Origin: Diprion similis
Taxonomy: Eukaryota; Arthropoda; Insecta; Hymenoptera; Diprionidae
Length of the DNA stretch: 64,000 bases
NCBI RefSeq assembly: GCF_021155765.1
Contig: NC_060113.1
Location: forward strand, 4,107,001-4,171,000
Reading direction: 5' to 3'
The position numbers and the translations under genes are program-made. Below the pieces are notes generated by a model, which was not told where the DNA came from, made no database searches, and worked only from the letters and a program-made list of their open reading frames with translations. Shown piece after piece: positions 1-11,702 of this stretch. Numbering within the stretch: position 1 is the first letter of the stretch; each line of letters opens with the position of its first letter.

Positions 1-383
1 CGTTTTTGCCTTTGATTATTCAAATACTTTTGATCGAAATAGTCGGTTTCTTCATTGGAATTCCTCGCAAGTGCAGGAACTCTGTTTTGCAGCTTGTCAA
101 TCCCGCTGTGCTGAGAAGAGTTTTTTCGTTGGCAAAACAAGAAATGGAAGTCGTGCGTGAGTTGGATCATGAATTAGTATCAAAAAATTCAGATAAACTT
201 TGGTTATATTATGGCTCTAAGGACGGTTGGACTCCTGTAAAATATTATGAAGAAATCAGATCTAGATATCCAAATCTCAATGCTGTACTGTGCAAAAGAG
301 GAATTTTACATTCGTTTGTTCTTGAAAGCGATACGGAAATGGGACACATTGTTGGAGACGTTATCAATGATAACATTATATAA
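1..383 (+). CDS. LDAH: Lipid droplet-associated hydrolase, C-terminal part (partial)
   Basis: Only the last coding exon is present; the frame is open to the left edge, so the gene starts outside the window, and it stops with TAA at 381-383. The ~127 visible residues match the C-terminal third of the LDAH (C2orf43/UPF0554) family of alpha/beta hydrolases. The key stretch is YYGSKDGWTPVKYYEEI, which fits the family's conserved block around the acid residue (Asp in KDGW). It is followed by GILHSFVL, whose His fits the family's conserved C-terminal His. Known role of the family: an ER/lipid-droplet serine hydrolase linked to sterol ester and triacylglycerol turnover. The catalytic Ser motif would lie upstream and cannot be seen. 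The gene converges on mRpS23. Confidence 0.85.
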   Translation, partial: FLPLIIQILLIEIVGFFIGIPRKCRNSVLQLVNPAVLRRVFSLAKQEMEVVRELDHELVSKNSDKLWLYYGSKDGWTPVKYYEEIRSRYPNLNAVLCKRGILHSFVLESDTEMGHIVGDVINDNII

Positions 384-865
384 CACTCGGTTTTAATTTA
401 GATACTATAAGTATTAAGTAATGATCAACAAGTGTCATTCCACAGCATCACGTAAGTTAAAGTTTCGAGAAAAATATACACATGCACCACTTTTTTTTTT
501 AATTTTTCACTTGTAATTTTTAGTGGTTTACGAAATGGCAAAGGCATTTTTATAGATATAATATCATTTTATACGGAAAATGTTCATGAAATTGCAGTAT
601 CGCCAGAGAGTTAAGTATAGAGAATAGAAATAGGTACTAAGTAACAATTTTTTTTATTCTATCAGTAGATCAATAAATCGATGTTGATATTCGATTGATA
701 CAATTGCTTTCATGTACGAACCAACTAGTGAAAAGATTGAAATGTGCATGGAATCACGATTCATAAATGTGGTAAGTAACGAAGAAAGTGATAACTATAT
801 AGTACTCGTTTAATTCATTTCCAGTGGTCCTTATAATACAGTATTTCGCTGAATTAAATTAAGTG
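384..865. other. Convergent 3' flanks of LDAH and mRpS23
   Basis: AT-rich sequence between two converging stop codons. I see only untranslated 3' sequence and no open frame or RNA gene. Confidence 0.6.
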
Positions 866-1981
866 TTACTCATCCTTAAATATGTTACTAATATCAATAT
901 TCAGGGTTTCTATTTTGCCTTCCTTTGCAGCAGCTACTGAACTCGTTTCTGTAACCGGTTGATTCTTGTTGATTTTTGATCTAACCGCCTGCCCAGTCAC
1001 TTGGGAAACAGCAGCTTCGTACAGTTTTGATTTTTCCACAACACCCTATCGTAAAGAATGATATTATATGGTGAAAATATTTCAAGGTGTTGAAGTACAT
1101 ACATAATTAGTTGGATAGCAGTTGTAAATCAAAGTTAGCCTCATAAATTTTCAGGAAATTAACAGTCTGCTAATGATCAAGCTGAAATAATTTTAAATCG
1201 ACTCATTCGATTGAACTATCTCAGAGTGTAAAAGACAATCTGTACAAACCTCTTCTAACAACTGTTGATAAACAGCTATAAATTTTTGTGTTTGAGACAA
1301 ACCAGATGTATCCTCCAGACGAAGAAATGGTTGTGTAGGATGATCCTTGTGGAACTTTCTGTGTTACATTACAGGCGAAAAAAAACATTGATTACAACAC
1401 ATTCTGTAGCCTATAATTTTTACATACAGCAATTCTGATTTGGTTTGTGTGATTTAGGATGGTTATAAATATTGGATCAATTGAATTACGCTCGAATGAC
1501 ATCCTCCTCGTAGAAAATATCTCTGATATTTCCCGCAACTATCGGACGATCGAAACGAGGCTCATCCTTTGGTGGAAAAGCTTCATAAATGTCGAACCAT
1601 AATGGTTTATCCTCTTCTTTCATAGCCCCAGCTCTAAGAAGTCCGCTTGTTCTGGAAATATGTCAAATCGGTTCTTCGATGATTACATAGACTGAGAGAA
1701 ATCATAATGAGCAATTATTTTGAAGTTGAATAAACTTCAAATGGAGAATAGTGACATTTAAGTTGATGCTCAATTATCAGAATTGTTTGTTTTTGGATTA
1801 ACTCCAGTACTCCGGTAGTTCATAACCTTCTTTCATATTTTTTCGTAGTAAAAAATCGGGCTTTATTAGTTTAGAATTTGTGAAAAAAATCTCGTGTATT
1901 TTATTCTTATCTAGCGGATTATGCATTCGCGCTTTACCTCGAATGAATCGTGCCAATTTTTGCTAATCTGCTACGTGCCAT
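866..1981 (-). CDS. mRpS23: Mitochondrial small ribosomal subunit protein mS23 (MRPS23)
   Basis: Four exons joined in phase: 1938-1981, 1490-1651, 1250-1358 and 866-1045, giving 164 aa. The protein starts [18 protein letters not shown] and continues through [21 protein letters not shown], then [12 protein letters not shown] and an [15 protein letters not shown] block. These match the MRPS23 family in order and spacing (conserved LWFDVYDAFPP and I-W/F-Y-E-D-IRAKF motifs). All introns are GT-AG. The product is a structural component of the mitochondrial 28S ribosomal subunit. The start ATG is chosen because it begins the conserved N-terminus directly and follows an AAAA context. The variable C-terminal ~60 residues are charged and low in conservation, as is usual in the family. 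It is divergently arranged with DOHH about 550 bp away. Confidence 0.95.
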
Positions 1982-2528
1982 TTTTTCCAATTTTTACTTA
2001 GCCTCTGTAGCTGATAGGTTAGGTCAGGTTGGATTAAAAAAATATGACAACAGCGCTAGATGTGAATGCAAGGGATAAAATCATAGAAATGGATATCAGA
2101 GATGCAGTCTAGTAATATTCTAGTGATTTGCGAGCGTCGGTCGGTAGTGTGTTGATCTGTTTTACCCTGCGAGTATTGTTCGGTTACTAATCCTCTTTGG
2201 TCAAAGCTTCGATAGTCAAACTTATGCGAGAGAGCGACCAAGAGAGAGAGAGATAAGGGTAGCGCCATCTCTCTCACTCTAAATTTGATTGGCTCAGGTG
2301 GAAACGTGTCGGCCAATCAGATGTAGAGCAAGAGAGACAAATTATAATTATGATATACCTCTCACTTTCACCCGAGTTCGAGGTTCCCGTCTCCGCGTAG
2401 CACGTCAGTTGTTCGTATAACCTCAAATCTATTGTGTCGCGCAGCAGCTGAGCTCGGTAGTAACATCTGTTCTGTGAAATTGTTGTTTTCAATTTAGGAC
2501 TCATTATTTACAAAACACGAGTTCAAAC
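1982..2528. promoter_or_regulatory. Shared divergent promoter interval mRpS23 / DOHH
   Basis: The 547 bp between the start codons of two divergent housekeeping genes must hold both promoters and 5' UTRs. It contains a GA-rich run (about 2226-2252) of the kind bound by GAGA-type factors in insects, and no obvious TATA box. Open frames here on the minus strand (2056-2504) show no recognisable protein. Confidence 0.45.
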
Positions 2529-4077
2529 ATGGTGAACATCGAGGAAGACAAAATAATCAGTATTGGTAACGTTTTGAACGATGAGTCGAGACCGTTAAAA
2601 GAGAGATTTCGTGCTCTATTCACGTTGAAAAGTATTGGAGGTTATACCTCGATCAGTCAAATTAATAACTGCTTCAAAGATCCATCGGCATTATTGAAAC
2701 ACGAACTGGCTTACTGCCTTGGACAAATGCAGGACGTCAGAGCTTTGCCTGGTCTAATAAACGTTTTACGCGACATGTCCCAGGAACCGATGGTCCGTCA
2801 TGAGGCTGGTATGTATCAAGAACTTCGGCTTACTCTTCTTACACTCTGTCACTTTCGATTTGGCGTACATAGTGAAAGAAATTGTAGTACTAATGAAAAG
2901 AAGTTTTGAACTATGTAGCGCCATCCTTTAGCCTCAAGTCATAGCTAATAGGAACTCTAATCAATATCATTGTTTTTTTTGTCAGGTGAGGCGCTAGGAG
3001 CGATCGGTGATATTTCTGTCATACCGATCCTTGAAGAGTACAGCAAAGATCCAGTTGTCGAAGTAGCAGAGACCTGCCAGCTTGCTCTGGACCGATTGAA
3101 GTGGATTTCGAATTCAAAGAATACATCCCAGAATCTTTCTACCAGTCCATTCGCATCTGTCGATCCTGCACCACCGGCTGCTATCAAAGATGTCGCTGAA
3201 TTAAAACGCATACTGCTGGACGAAAAGGCTTCGTTATTCGATCGGTATCGAGCCATGTTTTCACTCCGGAATATGAGAACAGATGAAAGCGTGCTTGCAT
3301 TGGCCGAAGGTAAGGGATTGTATATAAGTGTTTGTTCATCTGGTTGCGTATTTTGAAGGGAAATTCTTCGATTGAGAAATGCATCTCAGTCCATATAATT
3401 ATGATAAAGAAAAAACATTTTCTCTCTTGAGAGGGTCAGATAACATGAGTTACGTACACAGCATCTTTTAAATAAAGTAAATAGTACTGTAGCCCTGAGT
3501 GTATAATTTAAAAAGTTCTTGAAACATGAATTTCGTGAACCCTTTAAATTATTATTTAAAAAACATTACTTCTACCCGAATTTTTGTCAAACCTTGTTCA
3601 CTCGCATTATTTTTGTGAGTGCAATTTGGAAGCCAAAATGTCTAGTTCACTTTTGGTTCTTTACCTGGATCTTTGCTATATTACAAATGAAAAAACTGTA
3701 TGGAGTTTCTGTCTGAAACGATCATTTGGAAATACGATCAATATTAGGATTTCTATTTCTTTTCAGCTCTCAAATATGGCAGTGCGTTATTTAAACATGA
3801 GATAGCCTTCGTGTTGGGGCAGTTGCAGGAAGAAATTTCCGTACCTCATCTTTGTGCTGCATTGGAGGATTGCGAAGAAAATGAAATGGTCCGACACGAG
3901 TGTGCCGAGGCTCTGGGCTCCATTGCCACTCCCGAATGTTTCAAAGCACTGAATAAATACCTTGGGGATACTAAACGCGTCGTTCATGAGAGCTGTATTA
4001 TTGCATTAGATATGTGCGAATATCAAAACAGCCCTGAGTTTCAGTATGCGGACACGCTCACTAAGATCTCTTCGTGA
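2529..4077 (+). CDS. DOHH: Deoxyhypusine hydroxylase (HEAT-repeat di-iron enzyme)
   Basis: Three exons, 2529-2808, 2986-3309 and 3767-4077, join in phase to give 304 aa, close to the 302 aa human enzyme. DOHH completes hypusine synthesis on eIF5A by hydroxylating deoxyhypusine in the cytosol. The protein is an array of HEAT-type helical pairs in two halves. The four His-Glu iron-binding motifs are visible: LKHELAY and VRHEAGEALG in the N-terminal half, FKHEIAF and [10 protein letters not shown] in the C-terminal half. The two halves are separated by a variable Ser/Pro-rich linker. Exon junctions fall inside codons (A-G-E and A-L-K) and restore the conserved motifs exactly, which supports the model. 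The ATG is the first in frame and has an AAACATGG context. No abnormality seen. Confidence 0.97.
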
Positions 4078-4446
4078 ATTCCCCCAATCCGTATAAAAGA
4101 AATTATATTACATTTATCTATTTAGATAGTGCATTTTATTCTGTACATACATGCATTTACATCTACAAAAGGTGTTTTTATTCTAGTGATATAGGTTCGT
4201 TTTACACAAGTGGGCATTTTTATTACATTGCTATTGTTTTGTTTCTTTTCTCAACACAACTTTTCTTTGACACATAATATTGGAAGTTGATTGACATTTC
4301 AAATTATAACAAATTTGAATTTTACATTCAATTATATCGCTTCATTGATTGATTAATATGGTTGGGTAAATAGCCAATTAATTGTCGTTAAAAAGAAAAA
4401 AAAACGTATATAGTAATTTCATTAGGACGTTTAATTGAAGGCAAAA
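4078..4446. other. DOHH 3' flank and globin 5' flank
   Basis: AT-rich, no gene. Holds the DOHH 3' UTR and, near its end, the leader of the next plus-strand gene. Confidence 0.5.
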
Positions 4447-7360
4447 ATGGGCAATCGTGGTAGTAAAGCACCAGGAAATCAGGAATTTTACTGCTTGAGG
4501 CAACAAGACGTCCGTATTTTCGCCGAAATTAGTAAATCTCTTGAAGCTGATCTATCTCACTATGGAACCCAATTCTACTCTTTGTAACTATTCAGATATT
4601 GTTTCTAAACATTCGGTATTCATTCTCTTTCATATTTTCCAAGTTAAAACGCCTGTACGTTGAAAAGTTTAAAGTGAAATTCCACATTTGGGTAGGACTT
4701 TGGCTGTGTCCTATTACTTTTCGAAATAATCGAAATTTCTGTCTGATTTGAGAAAGTTTCTCTTACACTTGTGAAAATTTGAAATTTAAACTCAAAGTTC
4801 TTTTCATCGTTAGACTGAAATATGCCAACGATATTTCTCAGGCTCTTCCAGAATCATCCCGAGTACTTGAAGTACTTTCAGCAAAGTAACACGCACGAGT
4901 TCCAGGCGTACCATACCCTAATGGGAACGAAATTCAGCCTGATTTGTAGCACTGTCGCAGCACTGTTTTTGGACTACACGCACAAACCTGAACCTCGTGA
5001 GCATTTATTGGGCTACATCGCAATGGTGCACAGGGATATGGATTTGGATCAGAAGGATATGGAAGTTCGTATCTCTTTGCAAAATTGAGACCAGAGTGTC
5101 TCCAGTTTTTTGATTCAACTGTATGCTGTAATACCGCGATGTGCTCAGAAACGCTCCGTGCTCCAGCCTCGAATATTTTCAGAACTTCATGATGGACTTC
5201 ATGGAGATGTTGACCCTACAGTTTCCTAAGCAAATGACGGGCGAGTGTTGTTTGGGCTACATGAGATACGCCGCGTCTCTGGTATCACGTATAAATGTCC
5301 TTATGATAAAGCATCGAGAGATTGGAAGTATGAGTAGAGTGGAAAACCAAGCCAATAAAGTGTGTAAATACCAACCTGAAGAAATAATTTGAGAAATTCA
5401 ACTGAGAACTCTTATAATGAATGTAGAGACGTTCGACATTTGGATGCTGCCATCTGGTGAATTGCAACTGGTCACCTTTTAGTCAGCGTCATTTCATTTA
5501 CGGCCGTACTCCAGAATACTGGGAAGCAAAGAGGCGATATTGGATCATGCAACGCGCTGTATGGGAATCGACCGATGGAGAGGGACCCTCTCAGCTGCCA
5601 CAGAAAGATACAGCCAAAAAAAGAAGCATCGCCAACATTTCTATGACCTCATTCAGCGAAGACAGACCCTCTAGTCACACCTACCAGGCTGGTAGAAAAT
5701 CAATTTTCTCGCCTTCTGAGATGGTTTCTACCAGTCCCTAACATTGTGTGAAATTAGTTTATTTGTAAATACAGGTGACGAAAGCTGCGTCCAAGTGATC
5801 AAAGAGCCCAACAGCATGAGCCACGAATGGTGGACAAGCGATCAGGAGCTAAGTGAAAAGATAATAAGATCGAACAGACATGTTCGGAAGGAACGTCATT
5901 CATCTATATTATCGAAGAATGATACAGCTGACACATCAAGGAGGATCACTTCCATACGAAACGACGTAATGCTGGCAATTTTTCAAACCACATTATCATC
6001 ATGTGACTAATTTACCAATATATATTATTTATTTTAATAATTATAAGCTTCTGCGTATATTACTGCGGAGTTAATCGTATTGGAATCTAATCAAGTTTTC
6101 CGCTCCAGTTGCAATCCGAAGGAAATATTACGAATGTTGTGGAACCTGGAGAAACTGTGACACGAGCTTTGAACGCTTCCATGAAGTCTATGAATGGTGG
6201 CAAAGCTCCAGATTCCAAAGGTTAGAAATGTTCTCAATGCTTAGTAAGAATGTTGGCACATTATAGTATGCTCTGCAAAATGATGGTAATAAAGAAAAGG
6301 AAAATGCATCTACAGCTGATGGTCGAATGAAACAATTTAATCGTGGAAATTTACGACGAGTCTCTATTGCTAACTCCACACCCAGAGAAAGAAGACGACA
6401 GAGTCTACAAAAAGATCCCAGTTTAGAGAGCCATTCAGTGCGTTGATACATTTGAAAAAACTCAAATACTGTTCTACTACAGTGACGAATTTCAAAGAAA
6501 TGGTCTAAAGCTTCATAAAATGGCTCTACGCTCAGCTTTACATAGACGATAAAAATGTATTCTGCGTTGTTTTGTCAGGAGCATAACATCGACGAGTCAA
6601 AACAACTGCGGGCACGAAGATTGACAATTCATACCAAGCCGAGAAATTACCGTGATTCTTCTGATAATGACATAGAAGGCAGAAATTTTCGTTCGGATCT
6701 TCTGACGTCCTTGAGCGTTGCTACCAATGAGACGAGAAACCAAGGAACATCCATAAGGTTGACCTTTCACGAGGATTTCGAATGCTTTAAAAGATTTTGG
6801 ATCATTCTATCTAGTCTTATGGGTTTCAGTAACGTGTCCAGTACATCTGGAGCGTTTGGCGAAATTGATCACATGGGATCAGTAACGGTCAATATACATT
6901 TAATTATATTAAGTTTATATTAATCATGGTATCTTATGGGCATGAAATTTATTGGAAATTCATATTTGCCAACAGTACTACGATGGCCAAAGATTTCGTA
7001 CATTGTTCTCACCCAGAAATATGCCCCGCACTAGTATCATCAGCACAGCTGGTTCTGGGGTAAGTTATGTATATGAAATTTCAATTAATCCAACTTGATC
7101 GACAACTCAAATTGTCAATAATACTGAGTTGCGATGATAAATTTCTGAGGAAGTAATGAAATGTGGTCAAATAACTAAGGATACAAAATAGTGGTGTTAC
7201 GACGAAATATTATTGTCGATCTATTTCTTTATTCATATATATATAAATTTATTTGACGTGCGTATGTACGTGTTGTCACTCGCAGAGTAAAGCTAACAAG
7301 GTCCCCAAACGCGTGTCTATATCAAATGCTCAGTGGACTTCGTCCAAAGACTCTGACTAG
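4447..7360 (+). CDS. Divergent globin with a long basic C-terminal tail
   Basis: Ten exons: 4447-4583, 4842-5064, 5183-5281, 5487-5691, 5775-5965, 6109-6220, ~6295-6437, 6579-6881, 6976-7059 and 7286-7360 (stop TAG), about 523 aa. All junctions agree in phase except exon 6/7, whose acceptor is weak (an alternative at 6267 breaks phase). Residues ~15-153 are a globin fold: QQDVRIFAEI (helix A), LFQNHPEYLKYF (B/C), VH (proximal His, F8) and NFMMDFMEML (G). Introns 1 and 2 sit at the classical globin sites B12.2 (phase 2) and G7.0 (phase 0). An ungapped alignment to the glob1 gene at 57086 puts Ser at CD1, where Phe is near-invariant, and Phe at E7, where His is usual. The N-terminus MGNRGSK fits N-myristoylation. 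The remaining ~370 residues are Ser/Arg/Lys-rich with no domain I recognise. An AATAAA lies at 7414-7419. Heme binding is inferred, not assured. Confidence 0.75.
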
Positions 7361-7902
7361 TGGAAGAGATGCAGAACAAGGTGGTTGTCGACTAGGTACT
7401 TGGACAATGTATAAATAAATCCATTCAAATTATGTACTTAAAATTTATTTGTACACGGTGATGTGACACTATAAATAGATTATTCATTGACACAGAAAAA
7501 TGTTCATAGCATGTATGCACTTGATATACTTAACACGTCTGTAGATTACAAAAATATTTGGAAAATACCTCTACCGCGATTTACACTCTGATGAAAAATT
7601 ACAAATCTGAGAATCGCGCATGAATTTCCATGTTGTGATTGATTTTCATTTCATTGGTAATGCAACGTTGCGTAATTTTTTTTCTTTCTTTTCTTGGTTG
7701 TTTGGGTTAAGCCGTACTGAAGTCTATCGTTAAATTGCAGTGCGAACCAAAGCCTACCTTTCGAAGCCTCAGTCAGTAAAGTATAAACCTAATTCCTATT
7801 TGAAGCGGAAAATTCGATTTTTTTTTTTATCAAACTTTGAAATTAAAAACTGTTGAATAATAATTGTCACATGACGATGGTAATCACTGATGATATCGTT
7901 AC
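7361..7902. other. 3' flank of the long globin gene
   Basis: Contains the AATAAA signal at 7414-7419, then AT-rich sequence with no gene. Confidence 0.5.
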
Positions 7903-7939
7903 CTGACAATGCCGCGAAAATTTGTGGGGTAAGTTTTGA
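7903..7939 (-). pseudogene. Orphan first exon of a sugar transporter
   Basis: Read on the minus strand, this short stretch gives SKLTPQIFAALSG and ends in a GT donor (GTAACG) in phase 1. That is the same as the first exons of the eight transporter genes upstream (for example SPQIFAALAG in gene E and NPQILATLSG in gene D). The position of the expected ATG now reads TCA. No exon 2 follows between here and the long globin gene, so this is the remnant of a ninth copy whose body has been lost. Confidence 0.6.
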
Positions 7940-9673
7940 AGCCTGCGAACGTTAGCCCCTGAATGTCAATTTTCGGACTGTACAGAAACAGTTTGAAGTT
8001 TTGTTGATTGTTTTGCAGCCGAAAATTGAATTTTGAAGCCTTCGTATTATCACTGAAAAAGTACTGATACGGATATCGAAGCCGTTAAGTTGCAACAGTC
8101 AATCTAAGTTTTCGTGTAATTATTATTGTTGACAATTTGCGTCAACTCATGACGTGTATAATAACGCTTTAATTCTATTTTTATACTCGAGAAGTTAATG
8201 AAACATTTCGTTTTTCGAGATACTGTAAATAATTGATCGAAAATATGATATAACGAATTTGAACCTGATCTGACACTGTTTTTATTGACAGTTGTTCACC
8301 CCGTAGGCAATGTCACATGTCATGAAAATTATAATAATTATTGTTGCATTATGTGTGAGGCCATGTGATAAGTCTGTTGGAAGAGTTTAATCATATGTGG
8401 ATCGAATAATTTGAGCTGGTACACATTAAAATATACAGTTTCATTTTTAAAACCACAGCGTCGAAGATACCTGTTTCTTTATAGGGTCTTGGCCTTCTAC
8501 AGGAATTAATTAAGCTTATTAACAATCTTTTCAATGTGTCTTGTATAATGATTTTTCCAACAACGGTCTGCTTGAATAAATCCTACTTTCTTTGAATTCC
8601 CAATATTGGCAATTTGTTTAACGGTACATTATTAGTACACTCGGTGAAACTGATTTACCACTGACAGCTAAAATTTCTCATCTAGATACCGCGTAGTGAA
8701 GCTATCTGCCATGCGACAAAATTAACTTTGCTAAATGTACAAATTGGTCTCTGAAACGATTCAATGCAGAACTGTAGTAATTTTTGAAAACCTGATGACA
8801 CATACAGACGAAAATGAAAACAATTCCCGTTTGCCGAACGATGCAAAAGACATTTTTGACCCATTCTTTGAATGACGTTATTATCGAACACCCACAAGGT
8901 CTTTTTTCCGCCAACTGTGTGCACGCTAGAGGAGGTGATTCCTCGCTTGGGTCTGTTCTGTCTTCTACGTGCCAGCAACGTGCGAAATTCTCGTTACAGA
9001 TTAGATAGGATTGCTCCGACGGAAGCAAGTAATGCATTCATATCATTACTGGTTCAAGTTTTGTGACACTATCACATCAGCATGAGTGTTTGAAACCATT
9101 TTCGACAGTCTTGAAGTGTCGGATAATTCCATATTACTTCTTGGATGGTTCGGCGCTTCGCCGGTGAGTGAATACATATTATTTTTTTATTTTCTTAACA
9201 AAATGTTTTCAGCAAATTTAACCCGCATGGACCATTCCAAAAATTAATGACTGCGAGTAAATTCCGGGTAACTATCAGAATAGAATTATAAAAACCAACA
9301 AAACTGTTTCTACGTGCAAGTTGAAATGTCCAATGATTAGCGACTCTGCGACGAGTGTAAGAGGATGTGGAATTGGGACTCAGGGGTGCATGGACAACTT
9401 CTCGCGTTTCCGGTACGCCAAATTCTATTATTCCTTCGGATCGGGCCGATCTCATAGAATTAAATAGAATTAAAGTAGATTCTTCCCGGCCTTCGGCTTT
9501 ATTCCCCCCTAATATTGAATTTAGCCACCCCGAATTAGGTAATCAATGATGTATATATATAATAGACATAGAATTAAAGTAGATTTGCTCAAATTCAGCG
9601 AAAGTTTATTTAGTTCATTTTGTTATTTGTATTAAAAATCAAACGTTATCTTTAAATCAGATGGCTAGTTAAT
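7940..9673. other. Gene-poor interval downstream of transporter A
   Basis: Open frames on both strands around 8680-9060 overlap one another and show no recognisable family, so none is called. A block at about 9405-9590 differs in composition from its surroundings and carries a direct repeat (separate entry). Confidence 0.4.
9464..9585. repeat. Direct repeat pair in a probable mobile-element scrap
   Basis: The 18-mer ATAGAATTAAAGTAGATT occurs at 9464-9481 and again at 9568-9585, 104 bp apart, separated by a GC-richer block. The arrangement looks like part of a decayed transposable element, but I see no coding domain or terminal repeat that would name the class. Confidence 0.35.
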
Positions 9674-11702
9674 TCAATTCTTGACAGCAATACAATATAC
9701 CGAACTATTTGGGCTCCATTCGGGTGTAGGAAGTGGTTGCGTTGTCTTCTTGGGTTTGGATCGCTTGTGCAGCATCTCTTGAATTTCACCCAATGATTTT
9801 CGATTGGTTTCGGGCAGGTAGAAAAACGTGGTGATACTCAAAACTGCTAAGCAGATCATGAACCCGTAAAATGCAATGTGGATACCGTACTCGTTCGCTA
9901 CGGTTGGGTACACTTGCAAAATTATGGCGAAAAGAAGCGCGGTCCATATGACAACAATTATCGTTCCGTAAGCCTTGATGTTACACGAGAATATCTCAGA
10001 CATAACAGACTTAGTCAAGCCTCCTAAGCCTGCGGTGTAGGCGCATAAGTAACCGATCACTGCTGTCACCGGTAGCCATGAAATTCCAGTGACATCGGTT
10101 CCATCAGTTTTCAAGTGAAAGTACACTGCCAGTGCTGTGCATTAAATAAATTGTATATTTTGATTAATTATAAATCAACCTTCAATTAGCACGAACGCTT
10201 AGTGCAAAAAAATGAACACCAGATAAGTTTTGCGGCAGCTTATACGCACCTGTCAGAAATACCATGCTGGAAAACATAGATCCAAGTAGCAAAGGTCTCC
10301 TGCCAATTTTGTCAGCAAAAGTGGCTATCAAGATGGATGCGACGAGTTGAACGAAACCAGTTATGATGATGGCAGTGCTGGAAGAGATGTCGGAGTCAAC
10401 TTCGTTTAAGATTGTGGTACCGTAAGACATGATGACTGAAATGCCGGATAATTGTTGAGCGGTGAAGATTCCGAGGGTGACCAGTAGTGCCTGAAAATCG
10501 ATGAAACTGAAATAACTATTCCCGGTAGTATTTCAAAGAACCCAAACACCGACCTTTCGATTTCCCCTGTCAGTTAAAAGCTCTTTTAATGTCCCGACAT
10601 TTTGGAGATCAAATTCCACGTTCTTCTCGATTTTCCGAAGCTCCTCGTCGACGTCCCTTGTGCCCCTCAAGAATTCTAGACTCTTCCTGGCGAGGTCTAG
10701 CTTACCTTTCATTACGTAAAAGTAAGGTGTTTCCGGTATCCACGGAACGAGCAAGAGGAACACGATTGGCATCAATATTCCGAATGCTCCAAGAACAGAC
10801 ACGCTAACCCAAGGTCCAACACTGTAGACTAATACAGTTCCTGAGTTAGACAAAATCACCATCAAGATACTCAAGCCCCCACGTTTTGCGTCCTGTGCAA
10901 TTTCTCCGAGGTACATCGGAACCACTACATAGATAAATCCCATACCAGTTCCGCCAGTAAACCTTGCAAACAGTCATACAATGAGTCTTAACAAGTCCTC
11001 AACGTCAGGACTCTTATCTAAATGAAAAACCTGTTGTAGGTATAAAACCATGATAATTCAACAACTCACCTTGCGACATAGTACCACCAATAGCTTTGAG
11101 CAAAGGTGGTTATGATACCTGCAATTAACACTATAATCGCTCCAAGTATCATTGTAGTCTTTCTTCCCCATCTGTCAACCGTTGAAGCTACGCCAATCGG
11201 GCTTACAATCGCGCCTATCCCCAATATGCTAACGATCAGGGAGGCCTGATCCTCTGTTACTGGGACAGAAGTATCCTCCAATAGTTTCGGCAACGTCGAC
11301 GATGGCCAACTGACGTGGAATCCGCAAATCGCCTCTAGTATAGTACCTATTCAAAAAGATAGGTACACAACAAATCCTTATTCATGGCTATACGAGTCTG
11401 ATACGTGTGTATTGTGTGGTATACGATAACAGATCGGAATATTAACAGTCCTGTACTTATTTCTTTTCTTTTTTTATTTTATTTTTTTCCTATTGTAGGT
11501 TATCATAAATTTGTTCTATCATCGCATATATATAAAATGAGATAGAGACGTTGTTGGAATGTTGGGTCGATTATTGTAATAAAACTTCACTGGTATACTT
11601 TTAAATGGCAAACTAGCACAAAATCAGTATTTTATCGACGTTGACGAATTTTTTTTAAATAAAATTACTTGTCACGGCTGCGAAAAACTGCGGTGCAAGC
11701 AT
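9674..11702 (-). CDS. Transporter A: MFS sugar porter, Tret1-like
   Basis: Exons 11669-11702, 11070-11346, 10554-10962, 10250-10490 and 9674-10134 (phases 1, 2, 0, 1) give 473 aa. The protein is a 12-helix plasma-membrane sugar porter (SLC2 / insect Tret1-like family). The family loop motifs are DRWGRK (loop 2-3), GEIAQD (after TM4), PETPYFYVMKGK (after TM6), AQQLSG (TM7), DKIGRRPLLL (loop 8-9) and PETNRKSLGEIQEML (after TM12). The N-terminal exon reads MLAPQFFAAVT. In TM10 it has GLGGLTKSVMSEIFSC, having lost two prolines seen in most paralogues. It is the closest relative of gene B, sharing long identical stretches in exon 3. The substrate is inferred to be a sugar or polyol; trehalose itself is not shown. 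Confidence 0.9.

Noticed and set aside
8682-9066. Overlapping open frames on both strands
   Set aside because: No frame is recognisable or has splice partners; looks like chance in a locally GC-richer patch.
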